Of a stretch of 64,000 nt of DNA, positions 61,601 through 64,000 are shown in pieces. Position 1 is the first letter of the stretch; each line of letters starts with the position of its first letter. The stretch is from an uncultured Deferribacteres bacterium (GTDB taxonomy: Bacteria > Zhuqueibacterota > JdFR-76 > DREG01). The DNA is taken from contig CAJVYQ010000016.1 of NCBI GenBank assembly GCA_913009825.1, forward strand, positions 1 through 64,000, read 5' to 3'. The notes under the pieces were generated by a model. The model was given only the letters and a program-made list of their open reading frames with translations, had not been told where the DNA came from and did not search any database. A program made the translations under genes and the position numbers.

Positions 61601-64000
61601 GTGATGTTTAATGATCAACTTATTCAATATCAAAGCTATTCAGTCAGCTCGCCTGGATTATCCGATTGGACGGCCGCGGTTAATACTGTAAGTGAAGGAA
61701 GGTTGAGTTTTCATCTTTACGGTGATCAACCCTTTACCCGGGAAGGTGAATTTCTGAAAATACGTTTCCGGTCGCAGGCGGGCGATTATGGTTCGAAAAG
61801 CGATATCGGGATGCAGGAATTATTCGTCAACAACCGGAACACCAGTCTTTCCGTGCAAAACGGAAGTTTTCTTCTTATCGATCGAACTCCTCCTCAATTT
61901 TTAACGAATCCGGTTGCCAGCCAAATTCATGAAAATTCGGTCAATATTTCCTGGCAGGCAGATGAACCGGTGCGCAGCCTTTTAGCTTACGGTTCAGCTC
62001 TCGAGGATACCATCAGAATAACTTCTGCATCTGCTGCTGTTGAATATAATCTGACTAATTTGCAACCGGGAACTGCCTATAAATTCCGTATTGGTATCAC
62101 GGATACTATCGGTAACGGACCCATTTGGAGTGTTACGGAACAGTTTACTACATCGTTAGGTAATGAAGTCGATATTGTATTGCCGGATACATCATTTGCG
62201 ATAGGGGATACTGTATTAATACCTGTAATGATCGGCGAACCCGGTACTGCAAATATTTTAAAATACCGGTTTCTGCTCGTACATCCGGCAGACCAATTGA
62301 AATTTTTAACTACGGTCCACACCGCAAGTTTAACGGAAAGTTGGTCCAAACCGGAAATTGCACAAGTGGCGGATACTGTTTCTATCTCTCAATCATTTTC
62401 GCAAAAAGTAACCCATTCCGGTGTGCTGCTGTATCTGAAATTTTTAATCAGGAAAAATGTCGCACACAACCGGCAGCTCTTCCTGCGTTTGAAAGAATTC
62501 GTCTTCAACAATGGCGTTCCTCCTGCGGCTGTTTCAAACGGTTCAATTTTATGCAAAGATGAAACACCGCCGCTGTTCCTTTCATCACCGGAACAGGTTT
62601 TGGCGCGCTTGAAATCCGTTCTATTAAGAATCCGTACCGATGAATTTAGCCGGTTGAAGATTCATTACGGACAGACAGCCGGTTCGACAACCAATCTGCT
62701 GAACATCGACGATCCGGATACAACCCATGTTGTTGAAATAAAGGAACTGCTGCCGAATCAAAACTATTCCTACCAGGTGGCAGCTTTTGATTCTCTCAAT
62801 AACGGGCCTGCCCTGAGCGAAATTTTATCTTTTCACACATCTGAGGCTGCCATCAAATTGTCTTTACCGGATACATCGATCACGGCTAACACGGAATTTT
62901 TACTGCCGGTCTCCATTTCCGATGTTACCGATTTCGACATCACCCGGTATGAACTTCAATTCCATTACAACAGCCGGTTTTTACAGCCGTTGAGCGTGGT
63001 TGTTGCGCATAGTCTATCTTCAACATGGGTAAACAGCAGTTTTTCTAATGAGAATGCAACGATTCATTTCAGTAATTCAGGTGATAAACCGCTTACCGGC
63101 CATGGAACTCTGTTCGTTTTACATTTTCAAGTTACGCCGAGTGCCGTGCCGGGGGACAGCGCCCGGGTTTTTATTGAACAGGCTTCTTTTCAAAATAATC
63201 TGTTTCCGGTAACAACCGACACTAATTGGATATTCTTCAAGCAGCCGGTTGTTGAAAATCTTGAACTGTTCACTCCGGATACCACAGCTTATCTGGATTC
63301 TGATATCAACACTTATGTTAAAATTTCCGACATATCTGATTTTAATGTTTTTTCCTACTCGTTAATTGTAAAAATTGACCGTCAGGTTTTGGCTTTTCAG
63401 GCAATTTCCACTAATAATACAATGACTGCGTCGTGGCAAACGCCAAACCTGTTTTTTATCGGGGACAGTTTATTTGTTAAACATTCGGGTGAACCGGCGT
63501 TACACGGTTCAGGGAAGTTATTTACTCTAAATTTTTCGCCGCAGCAAAATATCACAAACGGAATAAAATCAAATGTGGAACTTATTGACTTTCAATTGAA
63601 TAATGCCCCTGTTCCGGCAAATATTAAAAATGGATCCATCACATTCATAGACCGGGTATCAAAAATAGCCGGTTTTATCAAAGATGTTCGAAGCCGGGAA
63701 ATAATCCCCGATGCTAAGATATTCGCATTGGATTCTCTGCAGCAGGTAATTTCCAGCGCTACTTCAAATTCAGACGGATATTTTGAACTGCTTCATTTAA
63801 AGGAATATTCCCATTACGATATTTTTGCCACAAAATCAGACTATACGCCATCGGACACCTTGCGCCATATTTCTCCGGGGCTTTCAATCAATACCTTGTT
63901 TCTTATGAAACAGGACGGCGTTATTTCCGGAAAATTGACGGACATGGGTGGAAATCCCATCGATGGCGCAATCATTGTTCTGAATAATTCTCACGGATTC
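58688..64000 (+). CDS. Giant multi-cohesin-like / FN3 scaffold protein (3' end beyond window)
   Basis: The frame is open from ATG 58688 to the window end, 1771 codons without a stop. It starts four bases after the upstream stop. A signal peptide (MLKFLKIILTVFGLLWQTCV) is followed by eight cohesin-like modules at about 24-155, 251-381, 477-608, 706-838, 934-1065, 1158-1291, 1387-1517 and 1518-1654. Each opens with a VxVPD-type strand and has L-x-Y-(D/N)-x-(N)-x-L and SSSW-NP elements. Six FN3 modules, with RTDEP-x-x-x-x-x-x-YG and LTGL-x-x-x-T-x-Y motifs, lie between the first seven. CarboxypepD_reg-like modules begin at about 1656 and continue past the edge. It resembles a scaffoldin in layout. 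Dockerin binding is not shown; a T9SS domain, if any, lies outside. Confidence 0.88.
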   Translation, partial: MLKFLKIILTVFGLLWQTCVLFAQNVTVTIPDVGAPAGKNVNVDISVSDLSGLQVFSMDFKLLYNRNQLENIGVTGSGSISSSWGSPTVNNVPGQVSVAFAGDHPLSGSGRLLRLQFHVSEKAATGSSSQLVFLSFKFNEEQPQTSLKNGTFTVTADQEPPVITSGPTVTQKNYHDVKIFIRTDEPSTVELFYGESTNYGEKYSDKNLDTKHTLQLANLIETTTYHYKIQLTDSLANGPRVSTDYSFQTKAVSINLPDFTADPGTGFEVPVTVSDLSPLNVTKSDLSFQFDNNQLQISGIKTTGTILKNWPALQVTISNGEFTLHAVGSAPLGAGDKLFFIKGTIPQSAILDNQSALIWTTASFNDRAIRLVSGNGSVTVKDRMPPLIISGPDLTEISYQSVKILWQTNEPATSLIDYGESAAYSFQKHIDRFVTNHDLQLTGLDPATRYHFRIGGKDASNNGPTWTGDATFTTGSADVLVEVANKSTTANSIFRLPVKTTDITGYAIKKWEALIGYDPELLIYVGADQNGSLSQSWNPIESVENAGFISLSATGSSALSGMGNVILLGFQAKSVQGNKQTQIDLLSFRYDDGWPAAAKKSGIVSISGTQDQTAPRIIWGPYVDQITGRSARLNWRTDETARAGVEYGTSYSYGNQFQESEFDSIHHVTLTGLQTNTEYHYRLQNQDIAGNISPYSSDSLFTTLTGNSVPVSVPDLSVIPGATVEVPLQVGNITGQNIFSFDITILYDQNKLTAQSVGSNGTISSSWNPVYSLFPGQVVIASGGIQALQGSGKLVKIRFKVNNDIRIGEQTFIQFASFVFNDGSPPVTYKNGVLKIKDRQPPVLSDGPFAFNVKTHSAVIAWRTDEISDSRIFYGMNAPNELITIDEFLYKSHSILLDGLVADTGYRYQIASRDSSGNEWRSGQTYSFTTKPEHPVQFQVGNGASDVNQPVSIPLSISGNGSRPLFDIKFVVMFNDQLIQYQSYSVSSPGLSDWTAAVNTVSEGRLSFHLYGDQPFTREGEFLKIRFRSQAGDYGSKSDIGMQELFVNNRNTSLSVQNGSFLLIDRTPPQFLTNPVASQIHENSVNISWQADEPVRSLLAYGSALEDTIRITSASAAVEYNLTNLQPGTAYKFRIGITDTIGNGPIWSVTEQFTTSLGNEVDIVLPDTSFAIGDTVLIPVMIGEPGTANILKYRFLLVHPADQLKFLTTVHTASLTESWSKPEIAQVADTVSISQSFSQKVTHSGVLLYLKFLIRKNVAHNRQLFLRLKEFVFNNGVPPAAVSNGSILCKDETPPLFLSSPEQVLARLKSVLLRIRTDEFSRLKIHYGQTAGSTTNLLNIDDPDTTHVVEIKELLPNQNYSYQVAAFDSLNNGPALSEILSFHTSEAAIKLSLPDTSITANTEFLLPVSISDVTDFDITRYELQFHYNSRFLQPLSVVVAHSLSSTWVNSSFSNENATIHFSNSGDKPLTGHGTLFVLHFQVTPSAVPGDSARVFIEQASFQNNLFPVTTDTNWIFFKQPVVENLELFTPDTTAYLDSDINTYVKISDISDFNVFSYSLIVKIDRQVLAFQAISTNNTMTASWQTPNLFFIGDSLFVKHSGEPALHGSGKLFTLNFSPQQNITNGIKSNVELIDFQLNNAPVPANIKNGSITFIDRVSKIAGFIKDVRSREIIPDAKIFALDSLQQVISSATSNSDGYFELLHLKEYSHYDIFATKSDYTPSDTLRHISPGLSINTLFLMKQDGVISGKLTDMGGNPIDGAIIVLNNSHGF

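Noticed and set aside
58688-64000. Clostridial-type cellulosome scaffoldin
   Set aside because: The cohesin-like modules are clear by pattern, but no dockerin is seen on any glycosidase in the window and no cellulose-binding module was recognised, so a true cellulosome is not claimed.

Overview
The window is most consistent with a bacterium of the Fibrobacterota-Chlorobiota-Bacteroidota (FCB) superphylum. Two secreted proteins end in type IX secretion (T9SS) type A sorting domains with a YPNPFN motif, a PorV/PorQ-type barrel is present, and lipoproteins are abundant. The style resembles uncultured lineages such as KSB1 or Calditrichota, but no phylogenetic marker here fixes the phylum. No rRNA, tRNA or CRISPR array was seen.

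Layout. 0.35-7.2 kb: a dipeptide/oligopeptide ABC transporter (binding protein, two ATPases, two permeases), followed by a sigma-54 activator. 7.7-10.8 kb: a PorV/PorQ-like barrel, a NifS/IscS cysteine desulfurase and a NifU/IscU scaffold in which one conserved cysteine is glycine. 11.1-14.0 kb: a 942-residue secreted protein with Ycf48-like repeats, a dockerin, a cohesin and a T9SS domain. 14.2-15.8 kb: a Bro-N/DinD-like gene and a decayed PLD-type helicase gene broken by small transposable elements. 16.2-17.3 kb: mnmA. 17.8-37.7 kb: a carbohydrate-use region with GH20, GH36-like, GH38, GH29 and GH13 enzymes, a two-domain rhamnose mutarotase-like protein, a UroD-family protein, a sodium:solute symporter, a MATE exporter, an Asp/Glu racemase and a flavin-reductase-like protein. 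38.3-46.3 kb: tag glycosylase, S9 peptidase, two adjacent M14 proteins (one with a degenerate active site) and RidA. 47.1-52.8 kb: a beta-helix (GH141-like) protein, a sulfatase and a HAD phosphatase. 53.0-64.0 kb: a tightly packed set of an outer-membrane-type barrel, a 1406-residue dockerin/cohesin/T9SS protein, and a giant open frame running off the window with at least eight cohesin-like modules alternating with fibronectin-III modules.

Functionally the enzymes (hexosaminidase, mannosidase, fucosidase, alpha-galactosidase-like, sulfatase, peptidases, peptide importer) fit scavenging of glycoproteins or sulfated/fucosylated glycans. No SusC/SusD pair is present. NifS, NifU and MnmA could share a sulfur supply, although NifU has lost one ligand.

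Intergenic DNA is full of short non-autonomous elements. Families A (ends GTAACTATTCAG) and C (ends GTAACCGGTCACAGG) make 8-bp target duplications, which with GTAA termini suggests mobilisation by an IS66-type transposase. Family D (ends GTGTCTGTCCGAAAA) makes 6-bp AT-rich duplications. Family B has AACCTGAATTGAGCGATT-like ends and an internal hairpin. Nested insertions give a relative chronology. The strongest candidate for an undescribed system is the cohesin/dockerin/T9SS gene set at the right edge.
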